DNA from: Bryobacterales bacterium
Lineage (GTDB): Bacteria; Acidobacteriota; Terriglobia; Bryobacterales; Bryobacteraceae
Assembly: GCA_027459465.1 (NCBI GenBank)
Contig: DAIDIH010000122.1
Span: forward strand, 1-64,000
Reading direction: 5' to 3'
Length of the DNA: 64,000 nt
Shown here: positions 28,759 through 36,921 of the stretch, one piece after another
How the letters are laid out: each line of letters begins with the position of its first letter
Position numbering within the stretch: the first letter of the stretch is position 1
Translations under genes and position numbers: made by a program
The notes under the pieces: generated by a model
The model's input: the letters and a program-made list of their open reading frames with translations, nothing else
What the model was told of the DNA's origin: nothing
Databases searched by the model: none

Positions 28759-30477
28759 CTAACGAACGACGATTTCGGCCAGTTTACGGCCATCCGGACC
28801 GATGACATGCGAGGCGCAAGCCAGGCAGGGATCGAAAGAATGGATCGTCCGCAGGATCTCAACGGGACGCTGCGGATCGGCCATCGGCGTGCCCATCAGG
28901 GCCGCTTCGTAGGCGCCGTGCTGGCCTTGGGCGTCCTTGGGCGAAGCGTTCCAGGTCGAGGGTACGACCATCTGGTAGCGGGCGATCTTGCCCTCATGGA
29001 TTTTGACCCAGTGGCCGAGGCTCCCGCGCGGAGCCTCGGTGAAGCCGAAACCTTTGGCGTCTGTGGGCCAGGTTGCGGGGGAGAACTTCGTGGTGTCGGC
29101 GGTGGTGGTGTCGCCGCTTTTGAGGTTGGCCATCAGTCGGTCGTACTCCGCCTGCAGCCACCCGACGGCGAGTTTGGTTTCCAAACCTCGCGCCGCCGTC
29201 CGGCCAAGCGTGGAAAACAGCGCCGAGGCGTCCACCTTCAGCCGTCCGAGCCCGTCGTTGACGACTTCTTTGATCTCCGTATTTCCCGAAGCGTAGCCCA
29301 CGATCATCCGGGCAAGCGGGCCGACCTCGACCGCATGGCCCTTCCAACGCGGGCACTTCAGCCAGGAGTATTTGGCGTTCTCGTCCAACTGCTCATAGGG
29401 AGGTTTCGGACCGGTGTAATTGGGTTCGGTCACACCGTCCCAGGGATGCAGCGCCTGCTGGCCGTTGGGGTAGGTGTACCAGGAGTGGGTGACTTCCTCG
29501 CGAACTTGATCGGGGTCGGCGAGGTCGACCGGGAGAACTTCCGCGAGGTTCTTGTTGAGGACCACCCCGCGCGGGAAGCGGAAGTGCGAGGGGTCGTTCA
29601 GGCCGTTCTGCGGGATGTCGCCGTAGGACATGAAACTGCCCAAGCCGCCGCCGTACTTCGTCCATTCCGGATAAAACGAAGCCACGGCAAGCAGGTCCGG
29701 GATGTAGACGCCGTTGACGAAGTCGTCGGCCTGCTTAATCAACTTGCCAACGAGGTTCAACCGCTCAATGTTGATCGCGTTGTCTCCATTTAACGAGATC
29801 GCCGAAGCAACGCCGCCGACCTGGTAGTGGGGATGGGGATTCTTGCCGCCGAAGACGGTGTGAATCTTGATGATGTCCTTCTGCCAGCGGAGTGCTTCGA
29901 GGTAGTGCGCCACCGCCATCAGGTTGGCTTCGGGGGGAAGTTTGTAAGCCGGATGGCCCCAATATGCGTTCTGGAAAATGCCGAGCTGGCCGCTTTCGAC
30001 GAATTTTTTCAGCGTGTTCTGGGTGTCGGTGAAGTAGCCTGGGGTGGACGTGGGCCAGTGTGGGGAAACGGTCTGAGCAAGATCGGCGGTGGCCTTGGGA
30101 TTAGCCTTGAGCGCCGAGACCACGTCCACCCAGTCGAGCGCGTGCAGGTGATAAAAGTGGATGACGTGATCCTGCACGTGCTGTGTCAGCTCCATGATGT
30201 TGCGGATGATCTGCGCATTGCGCGGGACATCGATGGCGAGCGCATTTTCGACCGCCCGGACCGAGGCCAGCGCGTGAACGGTGGTGCAGACGCCGCAGAT
30301 GCGCTCGCAGAACGCCCAAGCGTCGCGGGGATCGCGGCCTTCGAGAATTACTTCGATGCCGCGCCACATGGTGCCGGTGGAGGCGGCGTTTTCAATGACG
30401 TTATGGTCATTCAGCATCGCCTCGATACGGAGGTGGCCTTCAATGCGTGTGATGGGATCAACGACAACTCGTTTCAT
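28759..30477 (-). CDS. hyaB: [NiFe] uptake hydrogenase large subunit
   Basis: This catalytic subunit of a membrane-bound group 1 [NiFe] hydrogenase oxidises H2 on the periplasmic side. The two CxxC pairs that hold the NiFe(CN)2CO site are present as RICGVCTTVH (about residues 59-68) and DPCLACASH near the C terminus. A 15-residue tail after the final His (VIGPDGRKLAEIVVR) is the peptide the protease would remove. Length is 572 residues. It lies 8 bases downstream of the small subunit and would leave the cell with it by the Tat route. Confidence 0.97.
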   Translation of the reverse strand: MKRVVVDPITRIEGHLRIEAMLNDHNVIENAASTGTMWRGIEVILEGRDPRDAWAFCERICGVCTTVHALASVRAVENALAIDVPRNAQIIRNIMELTQHVQDHVIHFYHLHALDWVDVVSALKANPKATADLAQTVSPHWPTSTPGYFTDTQNTLKKFVESGQLGIFQNAYWGHPAYKLPPEANLMAVAHYLEALRWQKDIIKIHTVFGGKNPHPHYQVGGVASAISLNGDNAINIERLNLVGKLIKQADDFVNGVYIPDLLAVASFYPEWTKYGGGLGSFMSYGDIPQNGLNDPSHFRFPRGVVLNKNLAEVLPVDLADPDQVREEVTHSWYTYPNGQQALHPWDGVTEPNYTGPKPPYEQLDENAKYSWLKCPRWKGHAVEVGPLARMIVGYASGNTEIKEVVNDGLGRLKVDASALFSTLGRTAARGLETKLAVGWLQAEYDRLMANLKSGDTTTADTTKFSPATWPTDAKGFGFTEAPRGSLGHWVKIHEGKIARYQMVVPSTWNASPKDAQGQHGAYEAALMGTPMADPQRPVEILRTIHSFDPCLACASHVIGPDGRKLAEIVVR

Positions 30478-30485
30478 GGCTCACC

Positions 30486-31589
30486 TCACTCGCTTTCCCG
30501 GGCGCCGGCTTCCGGCGTCTTCTTCGTGGCCTTTCGCGCGACGTGAGAAATCAGATGAGCTCCCACGCCGATGCCCGTAAGTACAGTCAAAGTCTTGCCG
30601 ATCTGGTCCGGCGTCGATTCGATACCGGGCACTAGGACATTGGACAAGCGCTGGGTGAAGGGGCCGTTGTCCCAGAAGCCATCGGCCGCGCAGCCGATGC
30701 AGGGGTTGCCGGACGAAATCGGGAACCCGCAACCGTCGTTCCAGCGCATGCTCGAGCAGGCGTTGTAGGTCGTCGGCCCGCGGCAGCCCATCTTGTAGAG
30801 GCACCAGCCCTTTTTCGCTCCCTCATCGTCCCAGGACTCGACAAACATGCCGGCGTCGAAGAAGGCGCGGCGGTAGCACTTGTCGTGAATGCGCTGGCCG
30901 TAAAACATCTTCGGGCGGCCCTCGCGGTCGAGTTCGGGAAGGGCGTCGAAGGTCAGGATGTAGGTCAGCACGCCGGTCATCACTTCGCTGATCGGCGGGC
31001 AGCCTGGGACATTGATGATCGTGCGATCGGTGATTAGTTCATGGACGGGCTTGGCCCCCGTCGGGTTCGGTTTCGCCGCCTGCACGCAGCCGTTGGAGGC
31101 GCAGGATCCCCAGGCGATGATCGCCTTTGCCCCTGCCGCGGTTTCCTTGAGGACGTTTAGAAATGTATCACCGCCTACGGTGCAATAAACACCGCCGTCC
31201 TTCGTCGGTGCGTTCCCTTCGACGGCCAGAAGATACTGGCCCGGATGCTCCTTCATAACCTTCTTCCGGATCTCTTCGACCTGGAAACCCGCGGCGGCCT
31301 GCAGGGTGTCGTCGTAGTCGAGCGAGATCATGTTCAGGACAATGTCCTGGGCCACGGGATGAGCTGAGCGGATGAAGGACTCGCTGCAGCAGGTACATTC
31401 CAGGCCGTGCAGCCAGATCACCGGGATGCGCGGCTTCGTTTCCATCGCCGCAACGACCTTGGGGACCATGGTGGCTTCCAGACCGAGGGTGGCGGAGATC
31501 GTAGTGCAGAACTTCAGGAAGGTTCGCCGGTCGACGCCGTGCTGTTTCAACACGTCGTAGGTTGAGAGAGTGCGCGTGGAAAGGGGCAT
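30486..31589 (-). CDS. hyaA: [NiFe] uptake hydrogenase small subunit, O2-tolerant signature
   Basis: This electron-transfer subunit has three Fe-S clusters. A Tat signal is present (DRRTFLKF, about residues 20-27). Proximal-cluster cysteines include C65-T-C67-C68 and WGSC163-ASNGC168, plus C197 in VPGCPP. Cys67 and Cys168 correspond to the two extra cysteines (19 and 120 in E. coli Hyd-1) that create the [4Fe-3S] cluster of O2-tolerant enzymes. Distal-cluster motifs HDKC and GWCLYKMGCRG and a medial-cluster region follow. A moderately hydrophobic segment near the C terminus (about 335-352) may be the membrane anchor. GGAGAG lies five bases before the ATG. It is the first gene of the operon. 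Confidence 0.96.
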   Translation of the reverse strand: MPLSTRTLSTYDVLKQHGVDRRTFLKFCTTISATLGLEATMVPKVVAAMETKPRIPVIWLHGLECTCCSESFIRSAHPVAQDIVLNMISLDYDDTLQAAAGFQVEEIRKKVMKEHPGQYLLAVEGNAPTKDGGVYCTVGGDTFLNVLKETAAGAKAIIAWGSCASNGCVQAAKPNPTGAKPVHELITDRTIINVPGCPPISEVMTGVLTYILTFDALPELDREGRPKMFYGQRIHDKCYRRAFFDAGMFVESWDDEGAKKGWCLYKMGCRGPTTYNACSSMRWNDGCGFPISSGNPCIGCAADGFWDNGPFTQRLSNVLVPGIESTPDQIGKTLTVLTGIGVGAHLISHVARKATKKTPEAGARESE

Positions 31590-31933
31590 CTGGTCTCTCC
31601 AACTACAGGATTTGCGGCATCACGGCTGCACGATGGGGACCAATTCAGGCAGGTTGCCAGGGAGCGCGCGAAAACGAACCCATCGATCGGAGTCGCTGGT
31701 TTTAGATCGCGGGGTAAAGTGGATGCAGAATGGAGCGGATTTGTGACAGTTATGGCCGCAGTCGTGGGCATCGCGCAGTTGGGAATAATCGGGCGTCGGT
31801 TGCTGCATCCGGGCCCGGTTAACGTCACGGGCCGGAGAAAGTAACAAGTAAGTTATGGCAACCTGGCGCCGGAAGGGAAAACGCGGTGCGCGTCGAATGA
31901 CTCAGGGCTGCGTGCCGGTGCGGGAAATGACGC
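31590..31933. promoter_or_regulatory. Divergent control region between hyaA and hypF
   Basis: These 344 bases separate the hydrogenase operon from hypF and must hold promoters in both directions. I looked for a sigma-54 -24/-12 element, which controls several known hydrogenase operons, and did not find GG-N10-GC in a convincing context. No strong sigma-70 promoter or palindrome stands out either. Short frames inside it look non-coding. Confidence 0.4.
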
Positions 31934-34180
31934 ATGGGTTCTGAGCCGAATCGCGCGGCCGTCTTGCGGAAGCGAATCCACATACAAGGCATCGTCCAAG
32001 GCGTCGGATTCCGGCCGTTCGTGTACGAACTCGCCGTGGCGAACCAGCTAGCGGGATGGGTTAGAAACTCGTCCGAAGGAGTATTTATCGAGGTCGAAGG
32101 ACCGGTGGGCGGCCTCGAGGCATTTGAGGCGGACTTGATTAACCGGCGGCCCGTGCTGGCCCAGGTTGACCGGGTACAGATAACGGACATTCCTCAGCAA
32201 GGAACTCGGGATTTTGTCATTCTGGAGAGCGCGCAAGTTACAGGGGAGTTTGTCCTGGTTCCTCCAGACATAGCCACCTGTGCGGAGTGTTACAACGACT
32301 TTACAGATCCCGCGAACCGCCGTTACCGGTACCCGTTTACCAATTGCACCAACTGTGGGCCGCGTTACACGATTATCCGGGACATCCCTTACGACCGCCC
32401 GGCAACGACGATGGTGGAGTTTCCGATGTGTGCGGACTGCCAGGCCGAGTATGAGAATCCGGCAGATCGCCGGTTCCATGCCCAGCCGAACGCCTGTGCC
32501 AAGTGTGGTCCGGCCCTGACGGCACCCATCGAGAGGGCACACGGTTGGTTAAGGGAAGGCAAGGTTGTGGCGATCAAGGGGCTGGGTGGGTTCCATCTGG
32601 CTTGCGACGCCACCAACGGCGATGCGGTGCGCAGGCTGCGGGAGCGAAAGCGCCGCAGCGACAAGCCCTTCGCGATCATGGCGCCGGACTTAGCCGCGGT
32701 GGAGCGGTGCTGCGAAGTCAGCCCGGCGGACCGGGAGGCTTTGGTGAGCCCCCGGCGGCCGATTGTGATCCTGCCGCGCCGGACGGGAACAGCGATCTCG
32801 GACGCTGTCGCGCCGGGAAATAAGACGGTCGGCGTCATGCTGCCTTACACGCCCTTACATCACCTTTTGTTCGAGCGGGACGGCGGGCGGTTCGAGGCGC
32901 TCGTCATGACCAGCGGCAATGTCAGCGAAGAACCAATCGTGAGCCGGGAAGAAGAACTTCCGCGGCTGGCATCGCTCTACGACGAAGTCCTGGCGCATAA
33001 CCGGAAGATCCAGACGCGGGTGGACGATTCGGTTGTGCGGACGTTTGAAGGGCAGGTGCGTGTCGTGCGGCGGTCGCGCGGGTTTGCGCCCCAACCGGTG
33101 CGGCTGGCTTTTGACATGGCGCCCGCGCTGGGAGCAGGCGGCGAACTGAAGAATACCTTCTGTTTGACCAAGCAGAGTTATGCGATCTTAAGCCAACATA
33201 TCGGCGACCTGGAAAATCTGGAAACGCTCGAATTCTTTCACGAGACTCTAACGCATATGAAGCGGTTCTACCGGATCGAGCCGGAAGTCGTGGGCTATGA
33301 TCTTCATCCGGGGTATTTGAGCACGCGCGCCGCGCTCGAGATGCAGGGCGTGAAGAAGGTCGGCGTCCAGCATCATCATGCCCACATCGCAAGCTGCATG
33401 GCGGAGAACGGGTTACAGGAGAAAGTCATCGGCGTTTCGTTCGACGGGACGGGTTACGGGACGGACGGGCAGATCTGGGGCGGCGAATTCCTGGTCTGCG
33501 ATTTCTTGGGTTTCGAGCGTTGCGGGCACTTACGGTATGTACCGCTCGCCGGCGGTGACGCCGCGGTGCGCGAGCCCTGGCGGATGGCGCTCAGCTACGC
33601 ACGGGACGCGTTTGGGCCGGACGTTCCGGACCAACTCTTTGCGAGAATCGATCCACGGCGGCGGGCGGTGGTCGGTGCCATGCTTTCGCGGAGCGTGAAC
33701 ACGGTTCTGACTTCCTCGTGCGGGCGGTTATTCGACGCAGTGGCTTCGCTGATCGGCCTACGCGATGAAACCAACTATGAAGGGCAGGCGGCGATCGAGT
33801 TAGAGGCGCTGGCAGAAGACGGCGTTGAGGCGCGATACGGCTTCGAAATGAATGGCGATGAAGTGGACCTGCGCCAGGCGATCGCGGAGATCGTGGCCGA
33901 CGTGCGGAAGGGGATGGGAGCGGGAAAAATCGCGGCGGCGTTTCACAATACCGTGATTGCCGTGATCGTCGAGGGGTGCCGTCGAACGAGAGAATCGCAC
34001 GGCCTCGAGAAAGTTTGTCTGAGCGGCGGCACGTTCCAGAATTTTTACCTTTTGCGCCGCGCCGTACATGGCCTGCGGCAGGCCGGTTTCGAGGTGTACT
34101 TGCACTCTCAGGTTCCGGCCAACGATGGAGGCATCGCGCTGGGGCAGGCGGTGATCGCGGCGGAGGCGGCGAGGCGCTGA
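31934..34180 (+). CDS. hypF: Carbamoyltransferase HypF
   Basis: HypF makes the cyanide ligands' precursor by activating carbamoyl phosphate and transferring carbamoyl to HypE. The 748-residue protein has all expected parts: an N-terminal acylphosphatase domain (IQGIVQGVGFRPFVYELA, about 16-33) and two zinc-finger units (CAECYNDF to CTNCGPRY and CADCQAEY to CAKCGP, about 115-195). A YrdC-like domain (about 195-380) follows, then a Kae1-like domain with the metal histidines in QHHHAHIASCMAENG (about 477-491). It is transcribed away from the rest of the hydrogenase genes. Confidence 0.97.
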   Translation: MGSEPNRAAVLRKRIHIQGIVQGVGFRPFVYELAVANQLAGWVRNSSEGVFIEVEGPVGGLEAFEADLINRRPVLAQVDRVQITDIPQQGTRDFVILESAQVTGEFVLVPPDIATCAECYNDFTDPANRRYRYPFTNCTNCGPRYTIIRDIPYDRPATTMVEFPMCADCQAEYENPADRRFHAQPNACAKCGPALTAPIERAHGWLREGKVVAIKGLGGFHLACDATNGDAVRRLRERKRRSDKPFAIMAPDLAAVERCCEVSPADREALVSPRRPIVILPRRTGTAISDAVAPGNKTVGVMLPYTPLHHLLFERDGGRFEALVMTSGNVSEEPIVSREEELPRLASLYDEVLAHNRKIQTRVDDSVVRTFEGQVRVVRRSRGFAPQPVRLAFDMAPALGAGGELKNTFCLTKQSYAILSQHIGDLENLETLEFFHETLTHMKRFYRIEPEVVGYDLHPGYLSTRAALEMQGVKKVGVQHHHAHIASCMAENGLQEKVIGVSFDGTGYGTDGQIWGGEFLVCDFLGFERCGHLRYVPLAGGDAAVREPWRMALSYARDAFGPDVPDQLFARIDPRRRAVVGAMLSRSVNTVLTSSCGRLFDAVASLIGLRDETNYEGQAAIELEALAEDGVEARYGFEMNGDEVDLRQAIAEIVADVRKGMGAGKIAAAFHNTVIAVIVEGCRRTRESHGLEKVCLSGGTFQNFYLLRRAVHGLRQAGFEVYLHSQVPANDGGIALGQAVIAAEAARR

Positions 34181-34201
34181 ATCACGCTAGCCTGACTCTA
34201 T

Positions 34202-34618
34202 ATGTATCGCCGTCTTGACCGCGCGCACCGTGCGGCCGCTGTGGTTTTGGGTTGCCTCACGCTGGGAGGCGCGGCAGCGTTGTTGGTTTGGGACTTGCAG
34301 CCGGACTGGTTTCCCCGGCGCGCGCACGACTGGCTCGGCGCATTTCCGCTGGCGTTGATCGCCGTCACCTATCTTCTCTACCAGTGGGCGCATCGTCCGC
34401 CGGTTCGGGAATGGATCAAGGCGGTACTTCTGGCGATCGCCTTTCTGTTCTGGGCGGCGAACCAGTTCTGGCCGGATGCCTCACAAGCTACACTGTTCAA
34501 CGACATCGCCATCGGACTTTTTGTTCTCGACGTGTTCCTGGTGATGATCGGCTGGCCGGCCACATCTCCGGACGAATCTTTCGGCGAAATCGTGGACAGC
34601 GATGCAGGATCGGCGTGA
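34202..34618 (+). CDS. Small integral membrane protein, unknown function
   Basis: This 138-residue protein has three to four hydrophobic helices (about 12-30, 44-60, 72-92 and 98-117). It has a Trp-rich first loop (VWDLQPDWFP) and an acidic C-terminal tail (SPDESFGEIVDSDAGSA). It follows hypF by 21 bases on the same strand and might be cotranscribed, but TAGCCT just upstream could be its own -10 box. I do not recognise the family, and a role in hydrogen metabolism is only a positional possibility. Confidence 0.65.
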   Translation: MYRRLDRAHRAAAVVLGCLTLGGAAALLVWDLQPDWFPRRAHDWLGAFPLALIAVTYLLYQWAHRPPVREWIKAVLLAIAFLFWAANQFWPDASQATLFNDIAIGLFVLDVFLVMIGWPATSPDESFGEIVDSDAGSA

Positions 34619-34629
34619 CTGCCGCAACT

Positions 34630-35955
34630 CTACTGCTTGTGGGGGAACCGCACGCTTTCCCAATCGAACTGAAAACCTTTGGGCAGAATTCGGCGGCCGT
34701 TGCCGGCGAAGAGCACGGCCACTCCCGGCAAGACGGGCGGTAAAACCGTCTCGGTTTGGCCCATATCAATCCAACCGGTTTCTCCGATGTTCCAGTTGTG
34801 TTCGGTGGTTTTTCCCAACTGCCGCGTGATGCCGGGCAGGCTGGTACAGTCGCGGAAGAACGCATAAAACGGCGCGTGGTGGCGGAAGCCGGACGAATCG
34901 GTGAATTCGAGGTCGGTGAACTCAAAGCCGGCGATGAGGTAAGACGCGATGGACCCTGAGCCCTGCTGGAGCAGGCGCACACGGCCGAGTAACCGAGCGC
35001 CCTTCGGGGCGACGAGGTCGTGCTTGTCCTTGACGTCGGCATCGAGCGATCCCTGAATCGGGTCTCCCACGCGAGCTTGCGTCAGGTCGACCGCAGCGGC
35101 GAGAGAAACGGGGAACGTCAACCCGGGCGGGACTTGGAATTCGACCGTCCGTGGCGGCGGGGCCTCGGCTCGCACGGTATCCTCGGAAACCAGGTGCGAC
35201 TCGGACTTGAACTCTCGGCAGTGAGTGAATTGAATCTGGTTCTGGCTTTCCCGGCCGTCGGCGCGGACCATGGTGACCGCGGCGGACAAAGGGAACAGGT
35301 AAGACTGGCCAGACAACAGGAGGCGGTTGTAGTCAATCACACTGACAAGCGATGAGAGTCCGAGTTCCGGAGGAATGTGCGACGGCCAGGATTCGAGCCG
35401 CAGAAGATCCGCCGAGGCCGCGTCGGCCCAGAACGTTCCGCTCGTATCGACCAAAGCCTCCCGTCCGTCGATGTTCAGCGTCCATCGGAGGACATTCGAT
35501 GAAATCGTGAAGTCGTAGCGGGCCGCCTGGATTCCGCCGATGGTCTCCCGGCCGCGATAGTGAATTATCGCTTGCGACCGGCGCGCGAATACCGCGCGCG
35601 TGGTCGAAATAAATTCCCCGCTCGAGTTAAACCCCGGCAAGGCGATGTCGTCGCGAAATGTGCTCTGGTCGTCGGGCCAGGCGAACAGTTCCTTCTCCCC
35701 AATCGCCACCACTTCCAGGCGGACAGCATCCAACGCGCGGATGGGTTTCTTGGGGGACTCGCGGATCAAACGGTCGACACTTTCCAAGCAGGCGTAAGCG
35801 GGAAGCCGGTCGAGCGTCTGCTGCAGGTTGTGCTTGATGCGCGAAAGCAGAAGCACGCCGGGCGGAAGACCCAATTGGGCGCTCGTCTGCGCGAAGGCCG
35901 AGGCGCAGCAAGTCAGGGCCGGCAGGCACAACCGCCAAAAACCCGCAATGGTCAT
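34630..35955 (-). CDS. Exported protein of unknown function
   Basis: This 441-residue product has a Sec signal peptide (WRLCLPALTCCASAFAQ, cleavage near residue 23). The mature part begins with a helical segment (IKHNLQQTLDRLPAYACLESVDRLIR), then mostly beta-rich sequence with RYDFTISSNVLRWTLNIDGREA and a C-terminal domain with VGDPIQGSLDADV and a Lys/Leu-rich end. Proteins of this organisation are common in acidobacterial genomes without an assigned role. It converges on the small membrane protein gene with 11 bases between stops. Confidence 0.72.
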   Translation of the reverse strand: MTIAGFWRLCLPALTCCASAFAQTSAQLGLPPGVLLLSRIKHNLQQTLDRLPAYACLESVDRLIRESPKKPIRALDAVRLEVVAIGEKELFAWPDDQSTFRDDIALPGFNSSGEFISTTRAVFARRSQAIIHYRGRETIGGIQAARYDFTISSNVLRWTLNIDGREALVDTSGTFWADAASADLLRLESWPSHIPPELGLSSLVSVIDYNRLLLSGQSYLFPLSAAVTMVRADGRESQNQIQFTHCREFKSESHLVSEDTVRAEAPPPRTVEFQVPPGLTFPVSLAAAVDLTQARVGDPIQGSLDADVKDKHDLVAPKGARLLGRVRLLQQGSGSIASYLIAGFEFTDLEFTDSSGFRHHAPFYAFFRDCTSLPGITRQLGKTTEHNWNIGETGWIDMGQTETVLPPVLPGVAVLFAGNGRRILPKGFQFDWESVRFPHKQ

Positions 35956-36005
35956 GGCTGCCTTTGAGACTACGCTTGTTCGCTAGGCTTGTATGTTCAG
36001 GATCC

Positions 36006-36866
36006 ATGTCAAATCACACAAACAGCACGGCGGTTCTGCTGATCAATTGCCCGGACCGCAAGGGATTGGTCGCCTCGGTATCCAGCCTCCTCTACCGGCA
36101 CGGTGCTAACATCACGCACGCCGACCAGCACCAGGACCACGAAGCGGGCTTGTTCTTTATGCGCGTGGAGTGGGCGCTGGAGGACTTCGACCTTCCCGCG
36201 TTCCGCGCCGAGTTCGAGGCGCTCGCAGCGGAACTGCGGATGACATGGCAGCTTCACCGGATGCAGGATGTGCCGCGCGTGGCAATTTTCGTGTCGCAGC
36301 ATCTGCATTGTCTGGCGGATCTGCTGCATCGCCAGCAGGCGGGCGAGCTGCATTGTTCGATTCCCCTGATCATCAGCAATCACGCAAGCGCCGAGGCTTT
36401 GGCGCGGTTTTACGGCGTGGCGTTTCACCAGGCGCCGGTTACGGCCGCGACGAAGGCGGAGGCGGAGGCGAAGCAGTTGCAACTGCTCGAGGAGAATGGC
36501 ATTGATCTGATCGTGCTGGCGCGTTACATGCAGATTTTGTCGCCGGAGTTCGTCGCACGATATCCCGGGCGCATCATCAATGTTCACCATTCCTTCCTGC
36601 CGGCGTTCGTCGGCGCGAGGCCTTATCATGCAGCCTTCCAGCGGGGCGTCAAACTGATTGGCGCAACCGGCCACTATGTGACACCGACGCTCGACGATGG
36701 CCCTATTATCGAGCAGGACGTAGTCCGCATCTCGCATCGCGACCAGGTTGAGGATTTAATCCGCAAAGGGCGGGACATGGAGAAAGCTGTGCTGTCCCGG
36801 GCGGTGATGTGGCATCTGGAACACCGCATCCTTTGCTACGGGAATAAAACCGTCGTATTCGATTAG
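36006..36866 (+). CDS. purU: Formyltetrahydrofolate deformylase
   Basis: PurU hydrolyses 10-formyl-THF to formate and THF, balancing one-carbon pools. The 286-residue protein has an N-terminal ACT domain (LLINCPDRKGLVASVSSLLYRHG) and a formyltransferase-fold catalytic domain. The latter has the catalytic triad region VHHSFLPAFVG (His) and ATGHYVTPTLDDGPII (His and Asp). The ATG at 36006 starts the ACT domain; an in-frame ATG at 35964 has no support. A TATGTT box nine bases upstream predicts an almost leaderless mRNA. Confidence 0.95.
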   Translation: MSNHTNSTAVLLINCPDRKGLVASVSSLLYRHGANITHADQHQDHEAGLFFMRVEWALEDFDLPAFRAEFEALAAELRMTWQLHRMQDVPRVAIFVSQHLHCLADLLHRQQAGELHCSIPLIISNHASAEALARFYGVAFHQAPVTAATKAEAEAKQLQLLEENGIDLIVLARYMQILSPEFVARYPGRIINVHHSFLPAFVGARPYHAAFQRGVKLIGATGHYVTPTLDDGPIIEQDVVRISHRDQVEDLIRKGRDMEKAVLSRAVMWHLEHRILCYGNKTVVFD

Positions 36867-36921
36867 GCTCGCGCAGGCCCGGTTGTTACGTGCTCAGCAA
36901 GCGGAAAACATATGAGGACTT

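Noticed and set aside
31590-31933. A sigma-54 promoter for the hydrogenase operon
   Set aside because: A TGGCA resembling a -24 element is present on the minus strand, but no GC lies at the required spacing.
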